Program-made: the position numbers and the translations under genes | DNA from: Nocardia blacklockiae | GTDB lineage: Bacteria > Actinomycetota > Actinomycetes > Mycobacteriales > Mycobacteriaceae | DNA: 64,000 nt | Assembly: GCF_015477355.1 (NCBI RefSeq) | Contig: NZ_JADLRJ010000002.1 | Location: 62,001-126,000, forward strand | Reading direction: 5' to 3' | The notes under the pieces: generated by a model | The model's input: the letters and a program-made list of their open reading frames with translations, nothing else | Databases searched by the model: none | Told to the model about the DNA's origin: nothing | Shown: piece after piece, positions 1 through 7,225 of the stretch | How the letters are laid out: every line of letters begins with the position of its first letter | Position numbering within the stretch: position 1 is the stretch's first letter

Positions 1-39
1 GCTAGCAACTACGTTCGCCGCGAAGGGATTCCCCCATGA
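1..39 (+). CDS. 3' end of an upstream gene (partial)
   Basis: The first twelve codons of the window read in frame 1 to a TGA at 37-39 (peptide tail ASNYVRREGIPP). That stop overlaps an ATG at 36 in the ATGA arrangement that is common elsewhere in this element. The gene cannot be identified because only its tail is present. It may be a chance frame; the ATGA junction is the only support. Confidence 0.3.
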   Translation, partial: ASNYVRREGIPP

Positions 40-167
40 TCGTGTCCGCACTTGCGCCGCCGCGCGCCTACGCCGACGGCGGACCCTTGATCCCCTGCCG
101 AGCCAGCATCGACGTCGCTGCGGACGGGCACCACGCAGGCGGGTCGGGCGGCTCGCGGCCGCGATGA
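36..167 (+). CDS. Small hypothetical protein, 43 aa
   Basis: An ATG at 36 is preceded by an AAGGGA Shine-Dalgarno sequence 7-8 bases upstream and overlaps the preceding stop as ATGA. The product (MIVSALAPPRAYADGG at its start) ends at a TGA at 165-167. It has no recognisable domain and only one Cys. The coupling and ribosome-binding site argue for translation, but 43 residues in GC-rich DNA can occur by chance. From 168 to about 299 no further gene is visible. Confidence 0.3.
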   Translation: MIVSALAPPRAYADGGPLIPCRASIDVAADGHHAGGSGGSRPR

Positions 168-299
168 GCGCGGCCCAGCCCGTGAACGAAAGTAGGACTA
201 GGCGCGCAAGCGGGGTGCACCGATCAGTCCGTCGATCTGGCCAGCGGTGCACGCCGACCACCACGCCGCTGTTCGGACTGGACTAAATCTTCACCCGCC

Positions 300-332
300 T
301 TGCATTAATCTGTCTAATCTGTCTAATCTGTA
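300..332 (+). promoter_or_regulatory. 9-bp-repeat promoter region, copy 1
   Basis: Three direct repeats of TAATCTGT(C/A) occupy 306-314, 315-323 and 324-332, giving an AT-rich block in GC-rich surroundings. A TTGCAT at 300-305 could be the -35 element, with TAATCT at 324-329 or TATGCA at 331-336 as -10. The same block lies ahead of genes at 2371, 4149 and 39763 and, reversed, ahead of the minus gene at 3939. It is likely the promoter of the 404 gene, possibly with an operator. Confidence 0.6.
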
Positions 333-403
333 TGCACGACCGGTGCAGACGAGGCTCGACACCGAGCGCACGTCGGCCCTCCTCAGCCACGATTGGAGCA
401 GTC

Positions 404-1297
404 ATGCATTTGACTCATTTCTCGCGCGACGAATCGTCCCGGATTGCCGAAGCGTTGAATGCACTATATTTGCCACAGCTGGCGCAGATGGCTCGATGCC
501 GATGCCCGCCGGAGAAGTCTCCGGGAGAAGCTTTTCTGTTCGATGTGCGCCGCCGCGCGATCGACCTCGTCGACATGTTCATCGCTCGTGGCGCATCACC
601 GCTGGGTGCCTTTTACTCGCGCGAAGGCAAGCTGTTCGGCATCCCCACCTCCGGAACAGGCCATCGCGCAGATGTTTCCGAATCCGACGCATGGGCACGG
701 CACTGCGACCTGCACGTTGGTCCGGTTGCGATCGACCAGGGTGATGTAGGCGCTGAATGCATCACCCGAATTGCCGAGTCGGCGCGCCTGATCGCTCGGA
801 ACCTGTTGTACGCCATCGCCCTCGAGTTCGATTCCGCATTCAATGAAGCAATCGCCACCGACTTCGAGGCCCGCTATCAGCAACAGCTCACTCGGCTTCG
901 ACGTGCCGGGTATACAGCCCGGATCAGGCATCTCGACGAGGGGATTGTCGTGATCAGCGTGCCACTCGGGAGGATCGGCGCCAGAGCCGTCAGCGCCGAG
1001 TTGTCGAATGCGGAGCCGGGACTCAAGCGCGATCCGGACGCCGACACGGAGCCCTGGACCGCCGACGCCCGAGACGACGCCACCGACGAGGGGCTCGACG
1101 TGACGGTGACCCGCGTCGACCTCCTCACGGCGCTCGACAGCCTCGCCGCAGCCCTCACCGGACCGGGCCTCACAAACCGCACCCGATACTGGCGGCCCGT
1201 CGACCAACGGGCCGCAGTGGAATTGCACCCGCGCGACGCCGCCGAGCCCACGTCATATCAACCCTCGGTTCCCGGCCATTCTGCAGAACAGGAGTAA
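404..1297 (+). CDS. Hypothetical protein, 297 aa
   Basis: I do not recognise this family. The start at 404 is preferred because a GGAG sequence lies about 8 bases upstream. The earlier in-frame ATG at 332 lies inside the promoter repeats. The product is soluble-looking: the N-terminal half (MHLTHFSRDESSRIAEALNA onward) is helical with a Cys-x-Cys pair near residue 32, and the C-terminal 100 residues are acidic, Pro-rich and probably disordered. It is followed after 3 bases by the next gene, with which it forms a short operon. Its position next to the relaxase region suggests a leading-region or maintenance role, which is inference only. Confidence 0.7.
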   Translation: MHLTHFSRDESSRIAEALNALYLPQLAQMARCRCPPEKSPGEAFLFDVRRRAIDLVDMFIARGASPLGAFYSREGKLFGIPTSGTGHRADVSESDAWARHCDLHVGPVAIDQGDVGAECITRIAESARLIARNLLYAIALEFDSAFNEAIATDFEARYQQQLTRLRRAGYTARIRHLDEGIVVISVPLGRIGARAVSAELSNAEPGLKRDPDADTEPWTADARDDATDEGLDVTVTRVDLLTALDSLAAALTGPGLTNRTRYWRPVDQRAAVELHPRDAAEPTSYQPSVPGHSAEQE

Positions 1298-1300
1298 TCA

Positions 1301-2122
1301 ATGCCGATTCGGCCCGACTTCAGCGAGCTTCGAATGTCACTTTCGGCCGTGCACGACGTGCATGGCTTCGAGCGAGGGCATGTGACGGCAAGGGCATCAA
1401 TCACTGTCGATACCCTGGAACGAGCTCGGACATTGGCAGGCATGTTCCCTGAGGACGACCGGGTGATCGTCTATCCGGTACGCACCAGCGCCGGCATTGG
1501 AGGACGGGTTGGGACCCGATTCGTCTTCTCGCGCAACGCCGAGTCCGGCGAGTCCCGAGAACAGGCACGGCACCGGTACCTCCAGTTTACGACCCGGGCC
1601 CGTGAACTCGGTGTCACTGTCGAGTTCGAACCGGGCCGCTACAGCCGCGACATTGCAAGCCTGGCCGATTTCGAGGCGCTGTCCCAGTCCGACGACTTGT
1701 TCGACTTCTTCCGTCACCGGTATGCCCGCGAGATCGCCGCCGTCGCCGCCGCGTGCGTCTCCGGGGCCACGGTCGCCAGCCAGGGCAGCACGACCTACGC
1801 CGTCTATGGTCAATTGCCTTCCACAGCAATCATTTCGGTGTCCAACGACCGGATGCAGGGCAGTGTCCGCACCGGTCGTGACGACACGTTTGGACTTGAG
1901 ATTTCCATTGATGGATACACCGTCGCGAGCATCTATACCGGTACGCTGCGCCAGCAGCTCGACACCGCCGCTTCGCTCACGGAGCGTCAGCTCCGGGCGT
2001 TGGCCCAGGATCATCGCCCGCCGTTGCCCGGCAGCGTCGAGCCCACGGGCCTCCTCACCGTCTCCAGCTTCCACATCGAACCAGTAAGCCGCACAGGGCA
2101 TCTGCGAACATCCACACCGTAG
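1301..2122 (+). CDS. Hypothetical protein, 273 aa
   Basis: Unrecognised. The ATG at 1301 begins three bases after the previous stop. The ribosome-binding site (ACAGGAG) lies inside the end of that gene, so the two are translationally coupled. The product has no signal peptide or membrane segment and only one Cys; its predicted strands around ASITVDTLERARTLAGMF and DTFGLEISIDGYTVASIYTG suggest an alpha/beta fold. About 250 bases of non-coding sequence with the next promoter follow. Confidence 0.7.
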   Translation: MPIRPDFSELRMSLSAVHDVHGFERGHVTARASITVDTLERARTLAGMFPEDDRVIVYPVRTSAGIGGRVGTRFVFSRNAESGESREQARHRYLQFTTRARELGVTVEFEPGRYSRDIASLADFEALSQSDDLFDFFRHRYAREIAAVAAACVSGATVASQGSTTYAVYGQLPSTAIISVSNDRMQGSVRTGRDDTFGLEISIDGYTVASIYTGTLRQQLDTAASLTERQLRALAQDHRPPLPGSVEPTGLLTVSSFHIEPVSRTGHLRTSTP

Positions 2123-2240
2123 GGCTGACCAGACGACGCCGGGCAACCCAGCCTTACCGTCACCATCAGGCGGTCGCGCCGTCGCCTCGAGCGAGGCCAG
2201 ATGTTGAACACCAATACGCCGTCGCGCTCCCCGGCACCTC

Positions 2241-2269
2241 TTGTGTCTAATCTGTCTAATCCGTATATT
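2241..2269 (+). promoter_or_regulatory. 9-bp-repeat promoter, copy 2
   Basis: TTGTGT (2241-2246) and TATATT (2264-2269) are separated by 17 bases. The spacer contains the 9-bp repeats TAATCTGTC (2248-2256) and TAATCCGTA (2257-2265). The same -35, spacing and -10 recur at 4015-4043. It serves the gene starting at 2371, leaving about a 95-base leader. Confidence 0.7.
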
Positions 2270-2370
2270 ACGGTCTGCCGGATCGAATTTCGGAACACGG
2301 CGATCAACCGCCCATCGCGCTGTCGAATGCGCAATTACGTATTCACATGCCTCTCGTTCGAAGGAGAACT

Positions 2371-3471
2371 ATGCGTCACCATGCTCATTTGCAATTGCTG
2401 CGGCAGCCACCGTTGCGACTACATTTCCACGTATTCGCCGGTGTCGAGACCGAGAAGCCGTCGTGGACCGAGGAAGCCGATGCGGCGCTGAGCGAATTCG
2501 CCGATCGACTCACCGAGTGGGCCCGCACCGGCGCTGTGGACGCCGACGGCGAAGATCTCGACCGCCTGGCCGCCGAGTACCACAACACCAGCAGCCCCGC
2601 CTACGTCCGCGCGTTGCGCGAGCTGGAGTCCGGCAGGTCGGTCCTCGTCGGCGTCGACCCGGGGGAGCACGAACCCGGTATCGACGCCGAGATCCAGGCG
2701 TGCCGGGATCTGGACTGCATGCGGTACTGCCCCGACCGAGGCTGCGCGACGGCGGTGTCGATTACCGACCCCGATACCCGCTGTTGGGTGTGCGGCCGAC
2801 ACCTCGTGTCCTGGGACCGCTGCAAGTGGATCGACTACACCGCCGCCGACGCACGGAAGGCGATATACGACTGCCTGTGCTCGCTGGCATCCGACCACTC
2901 GGATTTCCTACCGAGCATGCAACACGCGCAGATCATCTTCGCTGCATGGACCGACCCGGAGGAATGTCCCGTCCTCGACCGGTGGGCGCACGGCAGGCGC
3001 GGCGTCGAGTGCGACGATATCGAGGTTGCCGTGTCGGAGGCGGAGAAGATGTTCGGCCGGTTGATGCTGGACCGCTACAGCTGGCGGCACGGCGGCGAGC
3101 CCGAACCGCAGATCGCGGCCGTCGCGGCGGCTCTCCGGTGCCTGCGTTCCCGCCTCGGTGACGCCCTGGTCGATACCCTGACCGCCAGTGCCCGGCGCGA
3201 TCGCCGCAGCAACAGCTGGCGCATGTACGTGGGGTTGGCCAGCGCAGCAGCCGCGGCCGTCCCCGCGGGGTTGCTGTTCTCCGGTCTCGCCGAGTTCCCG
3301 CCCGGGGTCCCCGCCTTGCCCTTGGCGATGAGTTGCGCGGTGTATGCGGGCGTGACCGCCGCGGATACGGCCGTTGCATTCCGGCGTCGCCGCGACACCG
3401 CGCGCACCCTGCGCGATCTCGCACGCCCGCGCCGCCGTCTGGGCGTGCGACCAGCCGGTTCCGCGATCTGA
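2371..3471 (+). CDS. Cys-rich (zinc-ribbon-like) membrane-anchored hypothetical protein
   Basis: Unrecognised 366-aa protein. The ATG at 2371 is chosen over that at 2347 because AAGGAG lies 4-10 bases upstream. Around residues 110-145 there is a Cys cluster (C-x4-C-x3-C-x4-C, then C-x2-C after about 15 residues) typical of zinc-binding knuckles. Two hydrophobic segments near residues 285-305 and 317-340, followed by an Arg-rich tail, suggest a C-terminal membrane hairpin with the metal-binding part in the cytoplasm. It stands alone behind its own promoter and is followed by a UUCG-loop terminator. A role in envelope-linked regulation is possible but unsupported. Confidence 0.7.
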   Translation: MRHHAHLQLLRQPPLRLHFHVFAGVETEKPSWTEEADAALSEFADRLTEWARTGAVDADGEDLDRLAAEYHNTSSPAYVRALRELESGRSVLVGVDPGEHEPGIDAEIQACRDLDCMRYCPDRGCATAVSITDPDTRCWVCGRHLVSWDRCKWIDYTAADARKAIYDCLCSLASDHSDFLPSMQHAQIIFAAWTDPEECPVLDRWAHGRRGVECDDIEVAVSEAEKMFGRLMLDRYSWRHGGEPEPQIAAVAAALRCLRSRLGDALVDTLTASARRDRRSNSWRMYVGLASAAAAAVPAGLLFSGLAEFPPGVPALPLAMSCAVYAGVTAADTAVAFRRRRDTARTLRDLARPRRRLGVRPAGSAI

Positions 3472-3499
3472 CCTACCCACGGCGCGAACCCGTGACGAT

Positions 3500-3532
3500 C
3501 CCCCCGGGCGCTGCTTCGGCAGACTCCGGGGG
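3500..3532. terminator. Convergent terminator hairpin with TTCG loop
   Basis: CCCCCGG (3501-3507) pairs with CCGGGGG (3526-3532). An inner CTGC-TTCG-GCAG stem has a stable UUCG tetraloop. The hairpin sits between convergent genes ending at 3471 and 3583. No long U tract follows, as is usual in actinomycetes. Confidence 0.6.
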
Positions 3533-3582
3533 CGTTGTCGTGGACTGCCGTTGCCACCGGGCCGGGCACCGGCCTCACGGCT

Positions 3583-3939
3583 CTACGGCTGGGCGGCAGC
3601 CGTCTCCTCGGCGCGGCGCAGCCATTGCGGCGTCACCATGACCGCGCGCTCGTTCGCGCGCCGCTTGATCACCACATGCATCCCGTCCTCGATCACCGAC
3701 ACGCGTAGCGCACCCAGCGCGGGGCGCGCTTGGGTGATGCTCACGTAGTTGACCTTTGACTCGGCGACCTCACAACCGTCCAGCTTGCGGAGCGCGGCCC
3801 ACTGCGCCGACGGGATCAGCATCACCGAATCCCCCGGACGGTCCAGGTACGTCACCTCGATCTGACGGTCGTCGCGGCTGACCTCGTCGAGATAGTCGGC
3901 GAACTTCCATTGCAGGTCCGTCACGGTCACCTTGCTCAC
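3583..3939 (-). CDS. Tandem Phd/YefM-like antitoxin-fold protein
   Basis: The 118-aa product looks like two Phd/YefM modules in a row. Residues 3-55 (VTVTDLQWKFADYLDEVSRD, then strands and MLIPSAQWAAL) resemble one copy. Residues 64-110 (SITQARPALGALRVSVIEDG, then HVVIKRRANERAVMVTP) match the Phd pattern of helix, basic strand and A-V-M-V strand more clearly. Phd proteins bind DNA as antitoxin-autorepressors, normally beside a small toxin. No toxin ORF is adjacent: the neighbours are convergent (ends 3471) and divergent (4149). It could be an orphan antitoxin, a plasmid repressor, or an antitoxin against a remote toxin. Its own promoter (3947-3964, minus strand) contains the shared 9-bp-repeat motif, so it may autoregulate and control the sister promoters. 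Confidence 0.65.
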   Translation of the reverse strand: MSKVTVTDLQWKFADYLDEVSRDDRQIEVTYLDRPGDSVMLIPSAQWAALRKLDGCEVAESKVNYVSITQARPALGALRVSVIEDGMHVVIKRRANERAVMVTPQWLRRAEETAAAQP

Positions 3940-3946
3940 CGGCCGA

Positions 3947-3964
3947 ATTATACAGTTCAGACAG
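3947..3964 (-). promoter_or_regulatory. 9-bp-repeat promoter, inverted copy
   Basis: Read on the minus strand, this is CTGTCTGAACTGTATAAT, with a consensus TATAAT -10 box only a few bases from the antitoxin-like gene's ATG at 3939. It matches the plus-strand promoters at 2241 and 4015 (CTGTCTAATCTGTATATT). It lies back to back with the latter about 55 bases away. The very short leader suggests near-leaderless transcription. Confidence 0.6.
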
Positions 3965-4014
3965 GTCGAACAGCAGACAAGCCACCAGCATTCACACCAA
4001 TTCCAATCTCCCAG

Positions 4015-4043
4015 TTGTGTCTAATCTGTCTAATCTGTATATT
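4015..4043 (+). promoter_or_regulatory. 9-bp-repeat promoter, copy 3
   Basis: TTGTGT (4015-4020), a 17-base spacer and TATATT (4038-4043), with TAATCTGTC at 4022-4030 and TAATCTGTA at 4031-4039. It is nearly identical to copy 2 and is divergent from the antitoxin-like promoter. It drives the small genes at 4149 and 4373. Confidence 0.7.
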
Positions 4044-4148
4044 GATTGTCGGCGAGGAACTATCACCAACAGGTCAGTCGATGAGGAGCGACCGCGTGAG
4101 TTGCGGTTCATCACCTCAGCCATTCCAGGTCATCAGAAGGGAATACAC

Positions 4149-4376
4149 ATGCCTCCGACTCCCCCTCAGCGCGAGATTTTTGGCACGTTCGTCGACATCG
4201 ACGACAACCTCTTCGAAATCGGTAAGAAGGCGGGCCTCTACACTTTTGTGGCCTGGGATTGCGACAACGATTTCACCTATGTGGACTTCACGCCCGAAAC
4301 CTTGGACCAGTTGCTGCTGACCCTGCTCAGGGAACGCGGGCTTCCCCGCGGATTCGACGGATCCGAGCAGCCGTGA
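4149..4376 (+). CDS. Small acidic hypothetical protein, 75 aa
   Basis: The ATG at 4149 follows an AGAAGGG ribosome-binding site and is preferred over an in-frame ATG at 4017 that lies within the promoter. The product begins MPPTPPQREIFGTFVDIDDN, is strongly acidic, has one Cys and no membrane segment. Small acidic plasmid proteins include DNA mimics, but no such family match is visible. Its stop overlaps the GTG of the next gene (GTGA), so the pair is translationally coupled. Confidence 0.65.
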   Translation: MPPTPPQREIFGTFVDIDDNLFEIGKKAGLYTFVAWDCDNDFTYVDFTPETLDQLLLTLLRERGLPRGFDGSEQP

Positions 4377-4804
4377 ACAGGCAAACAGTAACCGGGATGC
4401 CGACCGGGGCCGGGGACCGCCCGACCGTCGATATCGAGTTTCCGAAGCCCGGTCGGTTCGCGGACACGTTCGTCTACGACGTGACCTACGCCGCAGGAGG
4501 TTTCGCGTGGCCGCGCGGTTCGGCGGTCGCCATGAGCGTGCCCGCCTGGTACCGGGCAGTCTCCGCACCGACACAATCCGATCCCCGGCAGCGCGCCGAC
4601 CTCGAGCGCAAACGTTTGGGAACCGTACTGGCCTGGGCATCGCTGATGCTGGCGCGGCACCGCGGCCACGGTCCCATCCCGATCACGGTGCACTGCCTGC
4701 CACGGCTTCCCGGCATTCCGATTCTGTGTCCGCTCATGGTCCGTGCCGACGACGACCGCGACGGCGCACCGACGATCGCGATCGTCACCCCCGACGCCGG
4801 CTGA
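4373..4804 (+). CDS. Hypothetical protein, 143 aa
   Basis: It starts with GTG at 4373, overlapping the previous stop by four bases. The longer in-frame ORF from 4259 would overlap the neighbour wholesale and has no ribosome-binding site. The product (VNRQTVTGMPTG at its start) is unrecognised. It contains a hydrophobic patch near PIPITVHCLPRLPGIPILCP but no clear transmembrane helix. It is followed by the conserved hairpin at 4827. Confidence 0.6.
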   Translation: MNRQTVTGMPTGAGDRPTVDIEFPKPGRFADTFVYDVTYAAGGFAWPRGSAVAMSVPAWYRAVSAPTQSDPRQRADLERKRLGTVLAWASLMLARHRGHGPIPITVHCLPRLPGIPILCPLMVRADDDRDGAPTIAIVTPDAG

Positions 4805-4826
4805 GACCGGCCACCATCCGCCGTGG

Positions 4827-4857
4827 GGTGCCGGGCAGCCGATATCTGCCCGGCACC
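4827..4857. repeat. Perfect 12-bp stem hairpin with CCGATAT loop (copy 1)
   Basis: GGTGCCGGGCAG (4827-4838) and CTGCCCGGCACC (4846-4857) are perfect inverted repeats around the seven-base loop CCGATAT. The hairpin lies 22 bases downstream of the 4804 stop and about 160 bases ahead of the 5021 gene. A second copy with an identical loop sits at 6175-6208. It may act as a terminator or attenuator; a conserved loop is unusual for a plain terminator. Confidence 0.65.
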
Positions 4858-5020
4858 GCCGCAGAACGATACGCCCGTCCGGCAGCCACCGTCCCCAAGG
4901 CTGCCTGCACGCCACCCTTTCTGACGGATTCCGCTCCACTGCATCGCCTTCCGATCGGTGCAGTCGCTGAGGCATCCGTCCGCCTCATTCCCTACACCAA
5001 CAGTTCCGAGGTGAACCACT

Positions 5021-5731
5021 ATGAGCCACATCGAAGACCGGGGCCGGATCGTCGCCGTCCTGCGCGGGCATACCGACGCCGCCAACGCCCGCGTCGTCGA
5101 CGACTATCCCTACGGATACCGGCTGCGTTGCAAGCGCCGGTACTGGGTCGAGACCGCGCTCAAAGGCGCGAAGCGCGGCCAGTTCCGCATGGTCACCCAG
5201 ACCACGAATCCCCGTCGGCAGACCGAGGTGTGGAACTCGCCGCAGCAGGGCCAGTACACGATGCGGATGTTCCTGGTGGAGCTGGAGAACGGCCAGATCG
5301 GCTCCTTCTCGATCTACGACCACTGGATCGATCCCGAGGAGTGGATGAACATCGTCAACCGCGGATTGTGGGACCAGCTCAACCTGCTCGAACGCCACGA
5401 CCTCGCCAGATTCGTCGCCTTCAACCAGAAGCGGTCGGCCGAGGACTGGACGAAGTGGGCCACCGAGATAGACGACATCGGCGCGGCCGACGCTCCCGAT
5501 TTCGACCAGTGGTCCGCCACGCATCCCGGCCGGATCCCGCACGAGGCGGCCTACGCCGCCCGCCGCACCTACGTCGAGTTGCGCGGACCCGATCCCCGCG
5601 AGCCGAACTGGTGGGAGGCGTGCTGGAACGGCCTGTGCGTCGCCGCCTGCGACGGCACCCACCACGTGGACGCGACCGGATACCCCTGGACTCAGCCCCG
5701 ACCCGGCCTCACCGACAGCGCACCGTCCTGA
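5021..5731 (+). CDS. Hypothetical protein, 236 aa, Trp-rich
   Basis: The ATG at 5021 has a GAGGTG ribosome-binding site about 8 bases upstream. The protein has a basic N-terminal part (RLRCKRRYWVETALKGAKRG) and an unusually Trp/Tyr-rich middle and C-terminus (YDHWIDPEEWMNIVNRGLWD, WWEACWNGLC). It has no signal peptide or membrane helix. I do not recognise the family; it looks like a conserved plasmid or phage accessory protein. Its stop is at 5729-5731, and the next small ORF shares the transcript. Confidence 0.7.
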   Translation: MSHIEDRGRIVAVLRGHTDAANARVVDDYPYGYRLRCKRRYWVETALKGAKRGQFRMVTQTTNPRRQTEVWNSPQQGQYTMRMFLVELENGQIGSFSIYDHWIDPEEWMNIVNRGLWDQLNLLERHDLARFVAFNQKRSAEDWTKWATEIDDIGAADAPDFDQWSATHPGRIPHEAAYAARRTYVELRGPDPREPNWWEACWNGLCVAACDGTHHVDATGYPWTQPRPGLTDSAPS

Positions 5732-5856
5732 GCCGCAGACCGCACCGACTCCGCACCGCGCTACGCGCAGCGGCCCGACGGATACCGCGTCTCGGACGAC
5801 GCGAGACCCAGGACCGGTCGCTGCGATTCGCCGTCCTGCGGCCAGCCGCTGCCGGA

Positions 5857-6102
5857 GTGTTCGACGGCGCATCGTCCGGCACGCCCCTGATCGTGCTCAC
5901 CGTCTACCGCAGCCCCGTCGAACCCGGCACGGTCGTCATCGAACTCGATTCCCACCTCGAGCACCGCGACATCCGCATCTACGTCGACGACGCGATCGTG
6001 CTGGACACCAACCCGCCCTCGGACGAGACGGTCACCAAGCCCCTGCGCAGGTACGCCCGCACCGTCCTCGCCCGCACCGACAACCCGGCGACGCCGCAGT
6101 GA
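5857..6102 (+). CDS. Small hypothetical protein, 81 aa (start uncertain)
   Basis: Codon usage in this frame is convincing from about 5857 (GTG; product begins VFDGASSGTPLIVLTVYRSP) to the stop at 6102. The same frame is open far upstream, but that part is a shadow of the 4373 and 5021 genes. An alternative start is a CTG at 5728 overlapping the previous stop. The product has three predicted strands and an amphipathic C-terminal helix, and is unrecognised. Confidence 0.45.
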   Translation: MFDGASSGTPLIVLTVYRSPVEPGTVVIELDSHLEHRDIRIYVDDAIVLDTNPPSDETVTKPLRRYARTVLARTDNPATPQ

Positions 6103-6174
6103 GCGCCAGACCGGCACGGGCCCGCGCACCGCCCGCGGAGGCCTCCTAACACCGACCACGACCCCTCACAGCTC

Positions 6175-6208
6175 GCGGTGCCGGACAGCCGATATCTGCC
6201 CGCACCGC
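6175..6208. repeat. Hairpin with CCGATAT loop (copy 2)
   Basis: GCGGTGCCGGACAG (6175-6188) pairs, with a bulge, with CTGCCCGCACCGC (6196-6208) around the loop CCGATAT (6189-6195), identical to that at 4839-4845. It lies 73 bases after the 6102 stop and 40 bases before the 6248 ATG, so here it is in a leader position. Confidence 0.6.
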
Positions 6209-6247
6209 ACCAAGCACCGCACAGCGATGCGGAAGGAGCCAAATCCC

Positions 6248-6865
6248 ATGAGCGACATCGAACCCGCCGACGCCACCGACAGCTCCAGCGCCACCGACGC
6301 GAGCCCGCATTCCGAGGAGGAGGCCGAGCTGGCCGTCGCCATGCTCGACTACCACCTGTCCAGGCTCGCGGCCGTGCACGGCAACGGCAACGGAGAGACG
6401 CAGGGCCGACCCGAATGGGCGGACCGTGTCCGCCGCACACTGGCCGCGCTGTTGCGTACCGAGATCACCTCCGGTGCGCTTGCCCCTAGCGAGGCCGTGC
6501 GGCAGGTGCGGGAACTGCTGGACTCGCCCGTTCTCCTCATCGGCGACCCCGACCCGACACATCTGCGTCTGATCCGGTACGCCGCCACCGACCCGAATCA
6601 CGCCCCGCTGCGCTGGCTGGTCCAGGAACTGACCTGGCGCCGCGCCGCGCGAGCCAACGCGTCCGGACTGTTCGGCCAGATCGAATTCATCCTCTCGCAC
6701 GTCGATATTGAGGAAGCCGAGCGACTGCTGGACACCGAGAGCGGATCCCCCGTTCTAACACCCAGGCAGACAGCGCCCTGGCGCGCCCGACACCACCGAT
6801 CGGGTTCTCGCGGCCGAGCATCACGCACTCGCGCCGCCGCAGCGGGAACCCACCCGAACCAATGA
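6248..6865 (+). CDS. Hypothetical protein, 205 aa
   Basis: The ATG at 6248 has AAGGAG nine bases upstream; an in-frame ATG at 6227 precedes that site and is rejected. The N-terminus is Ser/Asp-rich and probably disordered. Residues 25-165 form a helical region (ELAVAMLDYHLSRLAAVHGN through the LDSPVLLIGDPDPTHLRLIR stretch), and the C-terminus is Arg-rich, which would suit nucleic-acid contact. The family is not recognised. It ends 13 bases before the next gene and so is in operon with it. Confidence 0.65.
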   Translation: MSDIEPADATDSSSATDASPHSEEEAELAVAMLDYHLSRLAAVHGNGNGETQGRPEWADRVRRTLAALLRTEITSGALAPSEAVRQVRELLDSPVLLIGDPDPTHLRLIRYAATDPNHAPLRWLVQELTWRRAARANASGLFGQIEFILSHVDIEEAERLLDTESGSPVLTPRQTAPWRARHHRSGSRGRASRTRAAAAGTHPNQ

Positions 6866-6878
6866 AAGGACCTCAGTC

Positions 6879-7121
6879 ATGCCCGAACAACCCCAAAACC
6901 GCCCGCTCTTCCTCGCCGAGTGGATAACCGGGCTGGAAGTGGAAGTGTTCGCATTCGATGAGCATCCGCGCACCCAACCTGTCGATGTGCTACCCGACGC
7001 GGCCACGACGCAGGAAGCGACACAGCGTCTGACCACCGCCGGCTACGAACTCGTCGAGGACTGGAGCCCCGACCCCGAACACGCCGGCTGGTACGCGGCG
7101 AAGGTTCGCGTCACCGACTGA
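6879..7121 (+). CDS. Small hypothetical protein, 80 aa
   Basis: The ATG at 6879 is preceded by AAAGGA. The product begins MPEQPQNRPLFLAEWITGLE. It has an acidic, aromatic composition with alternating strands and a helix (ATTQEATQRLTTAGYELVED), and no cysteine or membrane segment. It is unrecognised. It is the last gene of the + strand block and is closed by the strong hairpin at 7131. Confidence 0.65.
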   Translation: MPEQPQNRPLFLAEWITGLEVEVFAFDEHPRTQPVDVLPDAATTQEATQRLTTAGYELVEDWSPDPEHAGWYAAKVRVTD

Positions 7122-7130
7122 CCCATCTCC

Positions 7131-7165
7131 GCTGGGGTGGGGCCGCGCCGCGGCCCCACCCCAGC
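7131..7165. terminator. Strong convergent terminator, 17-bp stem
   Basis: GCTGGGGTGGGGCCGCG and its reverse complement face each other around a one-base centre (effective loop larger). The hairpin sits between convergent genes ending at 7121 and 7226. Its stability and position indicate a bidirectional terminator. Confidence 0.75.
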
Positions 7166-7225
7166 TACGTTCCGCGCAGCCAGGCCGGAGGCCGCACACG
7201 GGATCTCGCTGGTTCGTCGTCGAAT

